Source: Desulfobulbus alkaliphilus (GTDB lineage Bacteria; Desulfobacterota; Desulfobulbia; Desulfobulbales; Desulfobulbaceae). From it: a DNA stretch of 64,000 nucleotides. The notes beneath the pieces were generated by a model. The model worked only from the letters and a program-made list of their open reading frames with translations, made no database searches and had not been told where the DNA came from. The stretch is from positions 1 through 64,000 of the forward strand of contig NZ_JAFFQC010000002.1 in NCBI RefSeq assembly GCF_016918545.1, in the 5' to 3' direction. Made by a program: the position numbers and the translations under genes. Shown one piece after another: positions 8,109-15,915 of the stretch; the stretch's first letter is position 1; every line of letters begins with the position of its first letter.

Positions 8109-8916
8109 ATGGCGAGGGCTAACAGGCATTTCATCCCGGGTGGCGTATGGCACATCACGCATCGCTGCCACAAAAAGGAGTTCCTGCTGAAGTTCGCCCA
8201 TGACCGCACGCGGTTTGTGATGTGGCTTCGAGAAGCGCGCAAGCGCTTTGGGATCCAGATCCTGAACTATGCCGTGACCTCCAACCATGTCCACCTTCTT
8301 GTAAAGGACAGGGGCGATGCCGGCGCCATTCCTTCCGCCATGCAGCTCGTCGCCGGGCGCTTGGGCCAGGAATACAATCACCGCAAACATCGTAAGGGCG
8401 CCTTCTGGGAAGACCGTTATCATGCCACGGTCATTGAAACCGGGGAACACCTGCGGCGCTGCCTTGTTTACATCGATCTGAATATGGTTCGGGCCGGCGT
8501 GGTCAAGCATCCTGGTGACTGGGTCCACGGTGGTTATCACGAAATTCAGGGGCAGCGTCGCCGCAATACGATACTGTCGCTCGATGTGCTCGCCGGGGCC
8601 GTTGAGGCAGGGAGCCGTGAAGATCTGGCAAGAGCCCATCGCGAATGGATCGAAGAGGCGTTAAGTACTGACGGACACAAGCGGGAGGATCTCTGGTCGA
8701 AGAGCATCGCGGTGGGGGAGCGCTGAATTCGTCAGGAAAACACAGCAGATGCTCGGAATGCGCGGGAGAGGTCGTGACGTTGTGTCGGTGGGGGATTCAT
8801 TCGTGCTGCGCGAATCCCAGGAAAGCTATGGCGTCAATTTCACCCCCGATAATCGAGCCATAGCACTGAATAGTGCCTATTGTTTGAGTGATTGCATCGA
8901 AAAATCAAAGGGTTGA
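8109..8916 (+). pseudogene. REP-associated tyrosine (Y1/HUH) transposase, frameshifted
   Basis: The open frame runs 8109-8726 (205 residues) behind an AAGGAGGGGG ribosome site. It has the TnpA-REP hallmarks: MARANRHFIPGGVWHITHRC start, HUH motif in NHVHLLV (about residue 60) and the tyrosine region CLVYIDLNMVRAGVV (about 120-134). It stops at ...AVGER. If one G is removed from the GGGGG at 8711-8715, the frame continues SAEFVRKTQQMLGMRGRGRD, then SFVLRES..YGVNF, the normal RAYT C-terminus, to a TGA at 8914-8916 inside the inverted end repeat. The homologous fragment at 9660 confirms this tail. Either a recent null, slippage, or an assembly error. Confidence 0.85.
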
Positions 8917-8930
8917 CTTGGTCCGACCCC
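8911..8930 (-). repeat. RAYT end repeat, right end of the 8-kb element
   Basis: Inverted copy GGTTGACTTGGTCCGACCCC; the restored transposase stop codon lies within it. Immediately to its right CAACGCCTGA..TCAGACGTTG forms a small hairpin of unknown meaning (8934-8963). Confidence 0.85.
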
Positions 8931-9119
8931 GGACCAACGCCTGATCTATTCAGACGTTGCCGGAACACCGTACGATCAGAAATCAAATGAATTTGCGGTC
9001 ATCGCCAAGAGGGCGTAGTCCTTTACAGAACAATGCAATGCACACAGACGTGGATTCCACTGCGTTTCATCCACGCCGTTGATGACAAACGTTCGCTAAA
9101 ATAAACAAAGGAGAGACAT

Positions 9120-9650
9120 ATGTCAGAAAACACAGTATTGGTTGTCATTGCAGTTGTAGTTGGTTGCGGAGTGCTTGCCGTCATGGCGTATTACATTGCT
9201 CGCTTCATGCGGGGGTCCATCAAGCTTTCGCTCACCCGTACAGTGTTCAATCCGGGCGAAACCATGACCGGGAGTTTTGATCTGCACACGAAGAAAGCTA
9301 TTCAGGGAAACAAACTTATTGTGAGATTGATTGGAACACAGGTTTCCAAGACCTATAAAGACGGGAAGAAGCGAATGCATTCTCAAGAGATTTACAGAGA
9401 CGAAGTTCTCGTTGAAGATGCAAAGGCATACGCTGCTGGATATAAAGCAAAATACAACTTCGAGATACCCGCCCCGAACATGCAGTCTCCAGAATTCCTG
9501 AACTCTACAGTTGGTCAGGCACTGACTGCAGCTGTTAGCCTACTTAGCAACAGATCAACACGTCTCAATTGGAAGGTTGAAGCACGACTTGATGCTAAAG
9601 GGATCGACCTAGCAACAGCCCAATCAGTCTCGATCAATACAATCAATTGA
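9120..9650 (+). CDS. Membrane-anchored arrestin-like (Spo0M/Vps26-type) protein
   Basis: 176 residues with a strong AAAGGAGAG ribosome site. One N-terminal hydrophobic segment (residues 5-28, VLVVIAVVVGCGVLAVMAYY) acts as anchor. The remainder (IKLSLTRTVFNPGETMTGSF, NKLIVRLIGTQVS, YNFEIPAP, WKVEARLDAKGIDL) has the beta-sandwich rhythm of arrestin-like proteins: positive-edge GxVxL strands, a FEIPAP turn and WxVxAxLD near the end. The family binds other proteins; no specific partner can be inferred. It lies between the RAYT element and a second RAYT remnant and stands alone as a unit. Confidence 0.6.
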   Translation: MSENTVLVVIAVVVGCGVLAVMAYYIARFMRGSIKLSLTRTVFNPGETMTGSFDLHTKKAIQGNKLIVRLIGTQVSKTYKDGKKRMHSQEIYRDEVLVEDAKAYAAGYKAKYNFEIPAPNMQSPEFLNSTVGQALTAAVSLLSNRSTRLNWKVEARLDAKGIDLATAQSVSINTIN

Positions 9651-9659
9651 TATATAACA

Positions 9660-9856
9660 GCGAACGTGCGGAAATGTGGACGATGAGTCTCGCCGTCGGC
9701 AGCGAGCACTTCGTGCAGAAGGTCCAGGAGAATCTTGGAGTGCGGGGAATAGGGAGAGGTATTGTGGCGACGGGCGATGCCTATGTGCTCCGAGAGTCGT
9801 CAGAAACCTATGAGGCCAATTTTGACCCCGAAAAATCGGCCTATAACGCCAATTAA
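9660..9856 (+). pseudogene. C-terminal remnant of a second RAYT transposase
   Basis: AEMWTMSLAVGSEHFVQKVQ, then LGVRGIGRG, DAYVLRES and SETYEANFDPEKSAYNAN match the frame-restored C-terminus of the RAYT at 8109 almost motif for motif. The catalytic part is absent. The fragment is followed by the inverted end repeat at 9896. Confidence 0.75.
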
Positions 9857-9895
9857 TCGCTTTCCATGAGGTATTTTTCCATAAATATCGATGTG

Positions 9896-9913
9896 TTGAC
9901 TTGGTCCGACCCC
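9896..9913 (-). repeat. RAYT end repeat (inverted copy)
   Basis: TTGACTTGGTCCGACCCC, right end of the RAYT remnant, 32 bp before the next toxin-antitoxin operon. Confidence 0.8.
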
Positions 9914-9944
9914 AAACATCGCAAACATACAAACATCCCACGCT

Positions 9945-10226
9945 ATGGGTAAACTATTAAACATCATTCCTGTAAGCGATTTGAGGCAGGATGCTGCCAA
10001 GGTATTGAAACAATTACGAAACAAAAAAGAGCCATTGATCATTACACAGCGGGGGCGGGCAGCTGCCGTGATAATCAGTGTTGAGGCGTATGAGAAATCT
10101 GAACATGAAAAAGAGATTCTGCGCCTTTTAGCCAAGGGAGACAGGGAAATAGAAATCGGTGAGGGATATGATCTGGACACTATTCTTGCTGAAGCTGATT
10201 CATTCTTAGCCGAGAAACCCTCGTGA
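9945..10226 (+). CDS. Phd/YefM-type antitoxin
   Basis: 93 residues. IIPVSDLRQDAAKVLKQLRN followed by KEPLIITQRGRAAAVIISVEAYE is the N-terminal Phd/YefM DNA-binding fold, and the charged tail wraps the toxin in characterised relatives. It overlaps the toxin gene by 4 bp (GTGA), the usual arrangement, and should repress its own promoter. The pair ends at an attC-like site, so it is a probable integron cassette that stabilises the array. Confidence 0.85.
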   Translation: MGKLLNIIPVSDLRQDAAKVLKQLRNKKEPLIITQRGRAAAVIISVEAYEKSEHEKEILRLLAKGDREIEIGEGYDLDTILAEADSFLAEKPS

Positions 10227-10513
10227 AGATCCGCTTTACCCCTTCTGCCCGGACACAATTTCATTGTGCTCTCTTATATATTCAACGGGATAAACCTTCA
10301 GCTGCAACCAGTTTTCGAGATAGAACCGAAAAAATCTTGCGAAGGCTTGAGGATTTTCCTGAATCGGAAAGAATTATACCGGAGTTTCCAGAACTTCCCT
10401 ATCGGGAGGTGATTATTTCGCCGTATCGATTTTTTTATAAAATCAAAGCCGACACCGTTTGGATTGTTGCAGTGTGGCACGGTGCGCAGCTTCCAAAGGA
10501 ACCAGCGAGTTGA
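10223..10513 (+). CDS. RelE/ParE-superfamily toxin
   Basis: 96 residues from a GTG within the antitoxin stop. IRFTPSARTQFHCALLYIQR, then FRDRTEKILRRLEDFPESER, PYREVIISPYRFFYKI and VWIVAVWHGAQ are the ParE/RelE order: N-terminal helical hairpin, central LxxxP, R..YR.iY.., terminal VwHGaR-like strand. Relatives poison gyrase (ParE) or cut ribosome-bound mRNA (RelE); sequence alone does not decide, the ParE-like helical hairpin slightly favours gyrase. Stop codon abuts an attC. Confidence 0.82.
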   Translation: MKIRFTPSARTQFHCALLYIQRDKPSAATSFRDRTEKILRRLEDFPESERIIPEFPELPYREVIISPYRFFYKIKADTVWIVAVWHGAQLPKEPAS

Positions 10514-10575
10514 ACGCCAACCCGGCATTCAAGCGGACGCCGAACAGCAGGCGCCGCTTAATTTTCTGTTAGGGC
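10514..10575 (+). other. attC-like integron recombination site
   Basis: Starts at the toxin stop codon. CGCCAACCCGGCATTC, then AAGCGG(A)CGCC pairs with GGCGCCGCTT leaving the A unpaired, a typical extrahelical base; it ends CTGTTAGGGC, 6 of 7 to GTTRRRY. The following gene begins 29 bp later. Together with 609-670 this supports a cassette array. Confidence 0.75.
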
Positions 10576-10603
10576 TACAATTGGTTGCGCGTGAGGGAAT
10601 AGA

Positions 10604-10763
10604 ATGAAGCTCCAGGAAGTCCGCATCAGAAATTTTAGATGCTACAAAGATGAGGTCTCAATCACCTTCGAACAAGCGTATGCGCAACGCAAGAATTGTG
10701 GAGGCACATCGTACGCATGGGTATACCCTGAAAGGAATTGGGGATTGTCTCGGTGTTCATTAA
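10604..10763 (+). pseudogene. ATPase start fused to a RAYT-type C-terminal fragment
   Basis: ATG 10604 begins MKLQEVRIRNFRCYKDEVSI, the first beta-strand region of RecF/OLD-type AAA ATPases; homology ends about base 10673, before the Walker A. In a second frame 10677-10763 reads RMRNARIVEAHRTHGYTLKG, IGDCLGVH, stop, resembling the DNA-binding tail of some REP-transposases. The MITE begins at the very next base (10764). Two successive truncations of a cassette gene. Confidence 0.55.
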
Positions 10764-10981
10764 CCTGAATCCGTGACGGCTGGACGCTTGTTTTGGGCAT
10801 ATCTCACTGTAATCATTTTATAATTGCAGCGGGATCCTTGGCAATAACTTTCACCCGCCGCCCTTCGGGGCATCCGTCCGCACGCCATCTTCATTGCCCG
10901 TAACCGTTCGATAAAGTGTACTTTAATCGAAAGGTCACGAACAACGAAGCTGACGCACGGACGAAAGCTCACGGATTCAGG
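10764..10981 (-). repeat. MITE copy A
   Basis: Starts CCTGAATCCGTGACGG and ends CTCACGGATTCAGG (terminal inverted repeats of about 13-14 bp). Internally carries GCCGCCCTTCGGGGCATCCG and CGCACGCCATCTTCATTGCC, shared with copies at 22692, 30412 and 35466. It contains a 74-codon frame on the minus strand that I regard as non-coding. No transposase inside; mobilised in trans if at all. Confidence 0.85.
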
Positions 10982-10983
10982 CA

Positions 10984-11217
10984 TTATACAACGGTCAGCA
11001 AGGTGGTGAGAGGAAAGGCAAAAAAGTGATATTTCAAGACCTGACCCTTATTGTGCCAATTGGAGGACTACGATGAATCGTTTTGCCAAAACCCTCGTTA
11101 TCTCGATACTCTTTCTAATCGTGCTTTATTGGTCAATGTATCCGCTATCGGCTCCCATACGGGGAGATCTGCAATTCGAGACCATTCTCGGCATGCTTGG
11201 CGGTCTCTTTGCGCTTG
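10984..11217 (+). repeat. ~230-bp duplication of 14074-14304
   Basis: From ATTATACAACGGTCAGCAAG to the glycine-rich GGLF codons, nearly identical to the region upstream of and including the start of the membrane protein gene at 14162. Contains TTTCAAGACCTGACCC, another REP-like word. Ends abruptly at a transposase fragment. Confidence 0.9.
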
Positions 11218-11222
11218 CTCGT
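11073..11222 (+). pseudogene. 5' fragment of duplicated membrane protein gene
   Basis: MNRFAKTLVISILFLIVLYW and APIRGDLQFETILGMLGGLF match residues 1-48 of the protein at 14162; then the frame ends in transposase sequence. Only the first membrane segment remains. Confidence 0.85.
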
Positions 11223-11831
11223 CGATCAGGTTAAACAGAAAGACGTGATTTCCAGGCTTGGCCGCAAGGATGAAGCGGCAGTCATGGGCCTTCAAGTCCT
11301 TGATATGCGGGGCGTTGGCGCTCAGACCATCTTCGGTAACGATAACCTTCAGGTGCGGATGTTCTCGACGGAAATCAGTAAGCAAGCGCTTGATGGCGTT
11401 CCGCTCGCAATCGTTCTTGGTGCTCCCGTCCTGCCGTCGGATGAGCTCCGGGCAGAGCGGCAACACCTCCTTGTGGTCCGGTGAAACAAAGGCCCCTTTC
11501 ACCATCTGCAGGTGATACTCGATTGTGCCGTTGCGTCGCTCTTTGGTCAAACAGTAGTCAGCACCGATGTTTTCTGAACTGTGAATGCCGGTTCCATCGA
11601 TGGCCAAGAGCAGGTGACCGCCCAGGCAAGTCATCCGCGGCAGCACCTTGCCCCGTTGCATCTGGTGGAAGACACTGCGGAACGGCCGCCGGATATGGGT
11701 CGGCACTATTTCATCCAGAATAGTCCGCATGTGCGTGTCACTGGGGATAATCCCCACGCCGTACACACCGTGGAGACTTTCCGGCTCATCCTGTCGCCGA
11801 TGCTCAAAGGCAAGCAGTGAGGGATCCTTGT
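11218..11831 (-). pseudogene. IS4-type DDE transposase remnant
   Basis: The minus strand reads continuously from SLLAFEHRRQDEPESLHGVY to KPGNHVFLFNLIDE. LLAIDGTGIHSSENI contains the first catalytic Asp and VTEDGLSANAPHI the second; the region with the third acidic residue is lost where the 230-bp duplication begins. The N-terminal ~70 residues are also missing, but the fragment at 1-151 could represent the same family's N-terminus. Not active. Confidence 0.75.
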
Positions 11832-11832
11832 G

Positions 11833-11853
11833 AGTTCCGGGGACAGTATATTT
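11833..11853 (+). repeat. REP-like word CCGGGGACAGTATATTTAA
   Basis: GTTCCGGGGACAGTATATTT is close to a motif widely found beside RAYT genes of other bacteria. Single copy here; related in form (GGGGACAG) to the large hairpin at 30604-30671. Confidence 0.4.
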
Positions 11854-11986
11854 AAATGAAAACCATTAAAAAGTTGCCCTGCCTGCTCACACAGCTTTGC
11901 GGGTCACGTTTTGATTTTTTCCTTTTGCCATTCAGCAGGAAGAATATTAAACTAAGTTGAACGAACTAAGTTTACCCGGAGGAGTT

Positions 11987-12232
11987 ATGCAGACAATCAA
12001 CATCCATGAAGCAAAAACCAACCTTTCGCGCCTGATTGAGAAGGCCGTCAAAGGGGAGCCATTTATTATTGCTAAGGCAGGCAAGCCTCTTGTGAAGGTG
12101 TCTCGGCTTGATGCTATTGAAGGTACCCCCGTAAAACGGTTGGGCTTCCTGACTGGCCAGATCACGGTGCCTGACGATTTCGACCGCATGGGCAGCGAGG
12201 AAATCGAACGACTGTTTGAGGGCAAGGAGTGA
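11987..12232 (+). CDS. Phd/YefM-family antitoxin paired with PIN toxin
   Basis: 81 residues. MQTINIHEAKTNLSRLIEKA and GEPFIIAKAGKPLVKVSRLD are the classic Phd-type fold (IheAKtnLSrLie); the C-terminal half binds the toxin. The ATG at 11987 follows GGAGGAG; an upstream TTG (11957) is rejected. GTGA overlap with the toxin gene. Upstream 11854-11980 is AT-rich and likely carries the promoter. Confidence 0.85.
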   Translation: MQTINIHEAKTNLSRLIEKAVKGEPFIIAKAGKPLVKVSRLDAIEGTPVKRLGFLTGQITVPDDFDRMGSEEIERLFEGKE

Positions 12233-12615
12233 AGCTGCTGCTTGATACCCATCTACTTTTATGGGCCGCCGGCGATCCTGACCGTCTCTCGCATGCTGCT
12301 CGTGCTCTGATCGAAGACCCTGAAAACGAAATGATTTTCAGCGCCGCAAGCCTTTGGGAGATTGCCATCAAATGCGGCCTCGGCAGGGCTGATTTTCATG
12401 TCGATTCCCGGGTATTGCGCCGGTGTCTGCAAGACAATGGATACGGCGAATTGCCAATCACCAGTGAACATGCTGTTGCCATTGACTCTTTGCCGCTAAT
12501 CCACAAAGATCCTTTCGACCGGATTCTCATCGCCCAAGCGATCGTTGAGGGAATCACCCTGTTAACGACAGATTCGTTGGTTGCCAAGTACTCTGGGCCA
12601 ATCCGTCCGGTTTGA
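12229..12615 (+). CDS. VapC-like PIN-domain ribonuclease toxin
   Basis: 128 residues from GTG 12229. MKLLLDTHLLLWAAG has the first PIN aspartate (D6), SLWEIAIK the conserved glutamate (near 44), KDPFDRILIAQA the third acidic site (near 92) and LLTTDSLVAKY the fourth (near 113). VapC toxins cut initiator tRNA or rRNA; this subfamily (DTHxLLW) is common in chromosomal TA loci. Paired with a Phd-type antitoxin. Ends cleanly; no attC-like hairpin was recognised after it. Confidence 0.86.
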   Translation: MKLLLDTHLLLWAAGDPDRLSHAARALIEDPENEMIFSAASLWEIAIKCGLGRADFHVDSRVLRRCLQDNGYGELPITSEHAVAIDSLPLIHKDPFDRILIAQAIVEGITLLTTDSLVAKYSGPIRPV

Positions 12616-12845
12616 ACATAGAATTCAGGTGACACGTTACCTATCTTGACAGTCAAAAGTTCTGTTAATTTTACGTACTCAAAAGCACTTGCCTTGACCA
12701 TGTATCTAGCCGTAGCAGCACATTTATTTTGAAGAAATTATCTTTTCATTTTTTACACGAAGTACGTCCATAATCATTGACGTGACAGCGTCGGTGCGGT
12801 ATTTCTGAGGACACATCCATAATAATACTTAACCGGGAGCTCTCC
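12616..12845. other. Intergenic, possible promoter
   Basis: AT-rich, no gene. TTGACA occurs at about 12654 but without a convincing -10 at normal spacing. Related CCATAATCATT / CCATAATAATA words lie at about 12770 and 12819. The gene below starts after GGGAGCTCTCC. Confidence 0.35.
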
Positions 12846-13166
12846 ATGAAACGAGATGAGATTTTTTTAACGTACGAAAAGGAGGTTGCGGAATTCAAGC
12901 TTGGGTTGATCCGGCGCTTGACCAAGGAGTTGCCTGCTGCCGACAGAACAGAACGAAAACGTACGTCAAATATGGACATGGTCGAAAAGATACTCGCGGA
13001 CGCGGGAAGCCCTTTGCACATCTCGGAAATTATCGCAGCTGTCGAAAAGGATTTTGGTATACAACTGGACCGTGATTCCTTGTCCTCGGCGCTTGCCAAG
13101 CAAATTCGTAAAGAGGCGCGATTCATTCGCGTAGCTCCCAACACCTTTGGATTGCGACAGATATAA
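12846..13166 (+). CDS. HARE-HTH domain protein
   Basis: 106 residues. Residues 1-35 are a charged helix (FLTYEKEVAEFKLGLIRRL). Residues 41-105 (MVEKILADAGSPLHISEIIA, RDSLSSALAKQIRKEARFIR, NTFGLR) match the HARE winged-helix fold found in RNA polymerase delta, ASXL proteins and restriction systems, a predicted DNA- or nucleoprotein-reading module. It stands alone here, between vapBC and a transposase fragment; what it serves is unknown. It may be the surviving regulatory gene of a lost defence cassette. Confidence 0.6.
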   Translation: MKRDEIFLTYEKEVAEFKLGLIRRLTKELPAADRTERKRTSNMDMVEKILADAGSPLHISEIIAAVEKDFGIQLDRDSLSSALAKQIRKEARFIRVAPNTFGLRQI

Positions 13167-13228
13167 CGGCGCGCAATCAAATCGGTGCTCCAGGAATATT
13201 GTCTGCAAGAATATTGGAGGGGAGCAAC

Positions 13229-14098
13229 ATGATAGGACAACTGTGTCTTTTGCTGAAGACCTTGCGAGGGGCTTTTCCCAGAAGAGCAACGTTTGAGTGG
13301 TTCGTGGTTGCTGTTTTCGGCTTCATCGTGCGGCTTGATCATCACGGTGTATCGTCGAGCATTCGCTGGTTGCGGATCCTTCCCAATTCCTATGAGGGAT
13401 TCCTGGCTTTTTTCCGCTCCGAGGCGCTGAAGTACGAACAAATCCTTGCCCATTGGCTGGTTTTGATTTCGCGTCACGGAGCTGTACGTACCCGTGCCGG
13501 TGCCTTCATATTGATCGGCGACGGAATTAAAGTTGCCAAAGAGGCTGAATGCATGCCCGGCGTGAAAAGACTGCACCAGGTGTCTGAGAATTCCGGCAAG
13601 GCGCCATGGATCCTTGGCCATCATTTCGGCGTTATCGGTATGCTGGCGGCCAATCGAGAGAAAACCTTCTGTGTTCCGGTTGTCGCTGAGCTGCATGAAG
13701 GCGCGGAGGCGTTGCGACACCTGCAACAAAAGGACGTCGAGCGAACGGGAGCAGAGAGGTATACTGTTTGTACATTGATGGCCAGTCTCGCCAAGACCGT
13801 TGCGATGAAGCTGAAGGAACCATGCATGGTGGTGCTGGATGCGTATTTTGCTGTTGGTCCGGTTTTCAAGGTTGTGAAAACCTTGCTGGGAAGCCAAGGG
13901 CAGCAATTGCTCAATATCATCACCCGAGCCAAGAACAACATCGTTGCGTACGAGGAACAACCGCAAGCGTATAGTGGCCGAGGCCGACCACCAAAGTACG
14001 GGAAAAGGATCAAACTGGAAGAGTTTTTTTCGACCCGTGCGGAAGATTTCTCGTCCGTCACGGTTCGCGCAATTATACAACGGTCAGCAAGGTGGTGA
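13229..14098 (+). pseudogene. DDE transposase, 3'-truncated
   Basis: ATG 13229 follows GGAGGGGAGC. 289 residues are open. FILIGDGIKVAKEAECMPGV (near 93) holds the first catalytic Asp and MVVLDAYFAVGPV (near 195) the second. After EDFSSVTV (about 14068) the frame runs into ATTATACAACGGTCAG, the start of the 230-bp duplicated segment, and stops; the third acidic residue and C-terminus are missing. Related to IS4/IS1380-like DDE families; exact family not assigned. Confidence 0.65.
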
Positions 14099-14304
14099 GA
14101 GGAAAGGCAAAAAAGTGATATTTCAAGACCTGACCCCTATTGCGCCAATTGGAGGACTACGATGAATCGTTTTGCCAAAACCCTCGTTATCTCGATACTC
14201 TTTCTAATCGTGCTTTATTGGTCAATACATCCGCAATCGGCCCCCATACGGGGAGATCTGCAATTCGAGACCATTCTCGGCATGCTTGGCGGTCTCTTTG
14301 TACT
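14074..14304 (+). repeat. Parental copy of the 230-bp duplication
   Basis: Matches 10984-11217. This copy leads into the full gene at 14162 and cuts the 3' end of the transposase gene. Confidence 0.9.
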
Positions 14305-14701
14305 TGTCCTTCTGATTGAACGTGCCACGGAAATTGCCATTGCTATCTGGCGTGAAGCTCCGACCCAGAGACTGCAACAGGAAATAAACACCCTGTCGGA
14401 GGATTCGACGGCAAGCGACGCTGCCGCTGCAAAGACAGCTGATCTGCTTGCCTATCAGGCCGAAACCAAAGGGATCGCCCTACTCATCGGCTTTACCCTG
14501 TCTGTCATTGCCTGCGCCGGCGGGATCGGCATTCTCGATACCATTGTTGATACATCCAATGCCAATAAACCATTCATGCGCGGCATGGATATTATTCTCA
14601 CCTCAGGTCTGCTGGCCGGAGGCAGTGACGCCTTTCATCAATTTGTGCGGGCACTGGAATCCTTTTTCGTAAGCTCGCGCAAAAAGAACGGCACGACCTG
14701 A
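14162..14701 (+). CDS. Inner-membrane protein of unknown function
   Basis: 179 residues, ATG after TTGGAGGACTAC. Hydrophobic segments at about 7-22, 36-55, 98-118 and 139-155 predict four membrane spans; a soluble helical loop (APTQRLQQEINTLSEDSTAS) lies between the second and third. GGSDAFHQFVRALESFF at the end is polar/amphipathic. No family recognised with certainty. Its 5' end and leader are duplicated at 10984-11217, evidence of recent rearrangement. Confidence 0.75.
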   Translation: MNRFAKTLVISILFLIVLYWSIHPQSAPIRGDLQFETILGMLGGLFVLVLLIERATEIAIAIWREAPTQRLQQEINTLSEDSTASDAAAAKTADLLAYQAETKGIALLIGFTLSVIACAGGIGILDTIVDTSNANKPFMRGMDIILTSGLLAGGSDAFHQFVRALESFFVSSRKKNGTT

Positions 14702-15018
14702 ATTCCACCAACGGGTGTTGGCTGTTGCTTCACGAAGTCTTCCGAGAGATCGGAAGGAACACCCAGGATACCTCCTCAGAGCTATGAGCATGTTGAACGA
14801 TAATTGATTGACGGGGTTGTCGTCTTCACGCTCAACAAGAATCCGGAATTTTCTGATTTTTCCATGGCTGGATTCCCGATGTCTGCCTCGAGAAGGATAC
14901 CACCCTCTCCGCGGAGAAAACGCTCGTATCTTTGAATTTGCAAATATCTGAAAAAACGATTAATTATCTCAATGTTGCTTCGCTGTTCTTTTTTATCAAC
15001 AAAAAGCAGGAGATAAAA
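14702..15018. other. Intergenic
   Basis: No gene. CTTCCGAgagaTCGGAAG (14739-14756) is a perfect 7-bp hairpin without a T run. GACGGGGTTGTC near 14814 resembles the GGGGTTTGT word of the hairpin repeat family described at 16963. Confidence 0.35.
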
Positions 15019-15636
15019 ATGATTAAAAAACAAGTAAGTATGATCACTGCCGCACTGTTGATCACCATGTTCGGCACCACCAAACCTGTTTTTGCTGACA
15101 ACGTTCTGGAATTTCTCAATTCCACTGAACAGAATTACAAGGCTCAGAGATATTCCCGGGCTCTTGCGGATCTTGAATGGGCGCGGAAGGAAATTGTCAG
15201 CCTGCAATTGGCGGAAATGAAAGGGTTTTTACCGGATGAAATCAAAGGAATGCAAGGCCGGGACGATGACAGTGGAGCCATGATGGGGTTTCATACTGTC
15301 AGCAAGACCTATCGGGATCAGGATGCCGGCCACTCCATCTCTATTGAGATCATGAAAGGGGCAACCGGCGACGCTGGAACCGGACTGGGCGCTATTTTCG
15401 GAATGGCTATGGCCATGGGCGGTATGGATCCGAGCAAACCTGCAAAAACCATCGTTCAAAAAGGCTATCGTGGTACCTTTACCATGGATACCAACTCCGA
15501 CGAAGGCACCCTGATTTTCAATCTGGACGGTGGGAGTCGTGTAACCATTACCACCCGGGGATATGTCGATGAAGGTATGGCCAAGGAAGTGGCTGAAAAA
15601 CTGGACCTGGTCAGCATTGAAAATACCTTACGCTAA
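15019..15636 (+). CDS. Exported protein of unknown function
   Basis: 205 residues. Start at 15019 (MIKKQVSM) is chosen for its AGGAG site and because it gives a Sec signal peptide: basic MIKK, hydrophobic core ITAALLITMFGT, cleavage after VFA. The mature part starts DNVLEFLNSTEQNYKAQRYS with a short TPR-like helix pair, then a glycine/methionine-rich stretch (GLGAIFGMAMAMGGMDPS) and beta-rich end. Periplasmic. Similar proteins are annotated only as hypothetical as far as I can tell. A rho-independent terminator follows. Confidence 0.8.
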   Translation: MIKKQVSMITAALLITMFGTTKPVFADNVLEFLNSTEQNYKAQRYSRALADLEWARKEIVSLQLAEMKGFLPDEIKGMQGRDDDSGAMMGFHTVSKTYRDQDAGHSISIEIMKGATGDAGTGLGAIFGMAMAMGGMDPSKPAKTIVQKGYRGTFTMDTNSDEGTLIFNLDGGSRVTITTRGYVDEGMAKEVAEKLDLVSIENTLR

Positions 15637-15673
15637 AGAACCTGCCGATCCCTCCGCATCGAGCCTGATCCGG

Positions 15674-15702
15674 AAGGTCAGGTTGCGACCTTGTCTTTTT
15701 TT
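15674..15702 (+). terminator. Rho-independent terminator of the 15-kb gene
   Basis: AAGGTC-AGGTTGC-GACCTT stem-loop followed by GTCTTTTTTT, 38 bp after the stop codon. Confidence 0.75.
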
Positions 15703-15915
15703 CGTGAGACGAACGTTCAGGATTTACCGTCTGTGATCACAGGCACCAACCTTATACCTACCCGGCTGCGCTCATGGAAAGGCTCCAGCGGTCAGCCGGG
15801 TATGGACAAATCTGGATCCGCCTGTGAGCGATGACAAACCAAGAGCACGACAAATCAAACAGATTCATCATTTCCATGGTTCATCGCCCACGGGGTTGTC
15901 ACCTGCTTGAGCTGA

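Noticed and set aside
10760-10984. 74-codon frame in MITE A and its relatives as real proteins
   Set aside because: They map exactly onto the repeat and include its terminal inverted repeats; frames are lost in copies D and F. Kept only as a finding.
12746-14080. 444-codon minus-strand frame
   Set aside because: Opposite the HARE-HTH gene and the DDE transposase, both with recognisable motifs; the frame has none.
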